Shown: positions 63,669 to 64,000 of the stretch, in pieces | How positions within the stretch are numbered: the first letter of the stretch is position 1 | How the letters are laid out: each line of letters begins with the position of its first letter | Program-made: the position numbers and the translations under genes | Origin: Bacteroidota bacterium | GTDB lineage: Bacteria; Bacteroidota; Bacteroidia; Cytophagales; Cyclobacteriaceae | Assembly: GCA_023412765.1 (NCBI GenBank) | Contig: JAEZBX010000061.1 | Coordinates: 1 to 64,000, forward strand | Reading direction: 5' to 3' | Length of the DNA stretch: 64,000 nucleotides | Notes under the pieces: generated by a model | Databases searched by the model: none | Told to the model about the DNA's origin: nothing | What the model saw: only the letters and a program-made list of their open reading frames with translations

Positions 63669-64000
63669 GAATTTACGTAACAAACAGAAGGAAATTCTGC
63701 ATTCGTTCTGATTTGTCGCGATTTTTTGAATCTTTTCACAAATAAATCCAGCATGTTTAAATATTAGAAAGTGGTAACGATTGCAAGATGCCCGATTTTA
63801 AATATTTGCAAAATCAACGAAAACGATTGGGATATTTACAAAATCCAACTCACTTCTTTATCTTTTAAATATTCCTTGATCATTTTTTTTAAAACGATCA
63901 AGTCTTTCGCGCTCTGACCATTTCCTTCTTCCCGGGCGGGCCACTCAGCGTCTCGACAGTCATGTGCAACGCTTTCAGATCCCGTTTAAGTTGACCTTTG
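63669..64000. other. AT-rich region upstream of gltB
   Basis: About 330 bases with the presumed gltB promoter. A 7-base CTTGATC/GATCAAG hairpin lies near 63876-63903. On the minus strand one frame is open from the window edge (63999) to TGA at 63898, but its 33 residues match nothing I recognise. It could be the end of a gene outside the window. Confidence 0.35.

Noticed and set aside
63615..63683. Extended N-terminus for GltB starting at 63683
   Set aside because: It would displace the catalytic Cys far from the usual propeptide length and code through a terminator-like hairpin.

Overview
The window looks like a chromosomal segment of a Bacteroidota bacterium, most likely a soil or aquatic member of the Cytophagales. 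The evidence is a SusC/SusD pair, a FecR-type anti-sigma domain, TAnnTTTG-type promoter boxes, the nusB / DUF1573 / yajC / ybbR / coaE neighbourhood typical of the phylum, many lipobox-bearing exported proteins, and GC content near the middle of the range. The genus assignment is inference from gene content only.

Layout. 1-400: decayed mobile-type DNA, with the 3' end of one GIY-YIG nuclease gene, a fragment resembling initiator tRNA, and a second, broken GIY-YIG gene. 0.5-6.3 kb: single genes (cupin, orphan molybdenum hydroxylase large subunit, kelch lipoprotein), then an ArsR / SRPBCC / DUF1801 cluster led by two copies of a palindromic operator. 6.3-11.8 kb: an LGFP-repeat metallophosphoesterase and a large exported alpha/beta hydrolase, followed by degenerate GGTGATCGGT repeats. 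11.8-20.9 kb: a probable amino sugar/tagatose island (agaS-like isomerase, a small ORF, PfkB kinase, class II aldolase, a divergent DeoR/AgaR-like regulator, an ECF sigma factor, an exported DUF5107-TPR protein and a DMT permease) with recurring CTTTCGTnAC-type boxes that suggest one regulon. 21-23.5 kb: a PKD lipoprotein, then a REP-associated transposase (RAYT) locus with a truncated paralogue and REP palindromes both around and inside the transposase gene. 23.5-37.8 kb: an exported-nutrient region (amidohydrolase, SusD, SusC, a very short FecR-like protein, two tandem BNR-repeat lipoproteins, a methyltransferase and a GH97 glycosidase). 37.9-44.2 kb: purine nucleoside phosphorylase and a complete RND efflux operon. 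44.3-51.8 kb: housekeeping genes (coaE, ybbR, yajC, DUF1573, ytxH, nusB, YciO-like, mltG, thioesterase, yihY). 51.8-56.4 kb: three poorly known envelope proteins and an AsmA-type protein. 56.5-63.6 kb: an N-carbamoylputrescine amidase-like hydrolase and gltD/gltB for glutamate synthesis.

How the parts fit. The agaS-pfkB-aldolase set matches the end of galactosamine/tagatose catabolism (GalN-6-P to tagatose-6-P to tagatose-1,6-bisphosphate to trioses). The divergent DeoR-family protein is the obvious regulator. Matching boxes lie upstream of agaS, around the ECF sigma promoter and between the DUF5107 and permease genes, so uptake and sensing may be co-regulated with catabolism. The SusC/SusD locus and the GH97 enzyme would supply sugars from outside the cell. 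The most interesting signals are this possible regulon, the REP elements built into the RAYT reading frame, the tandem GIY-YIG/initiator-tRNA fragment array, the truncated anti-sigma protein and the hairpin directly upstream of gltB.
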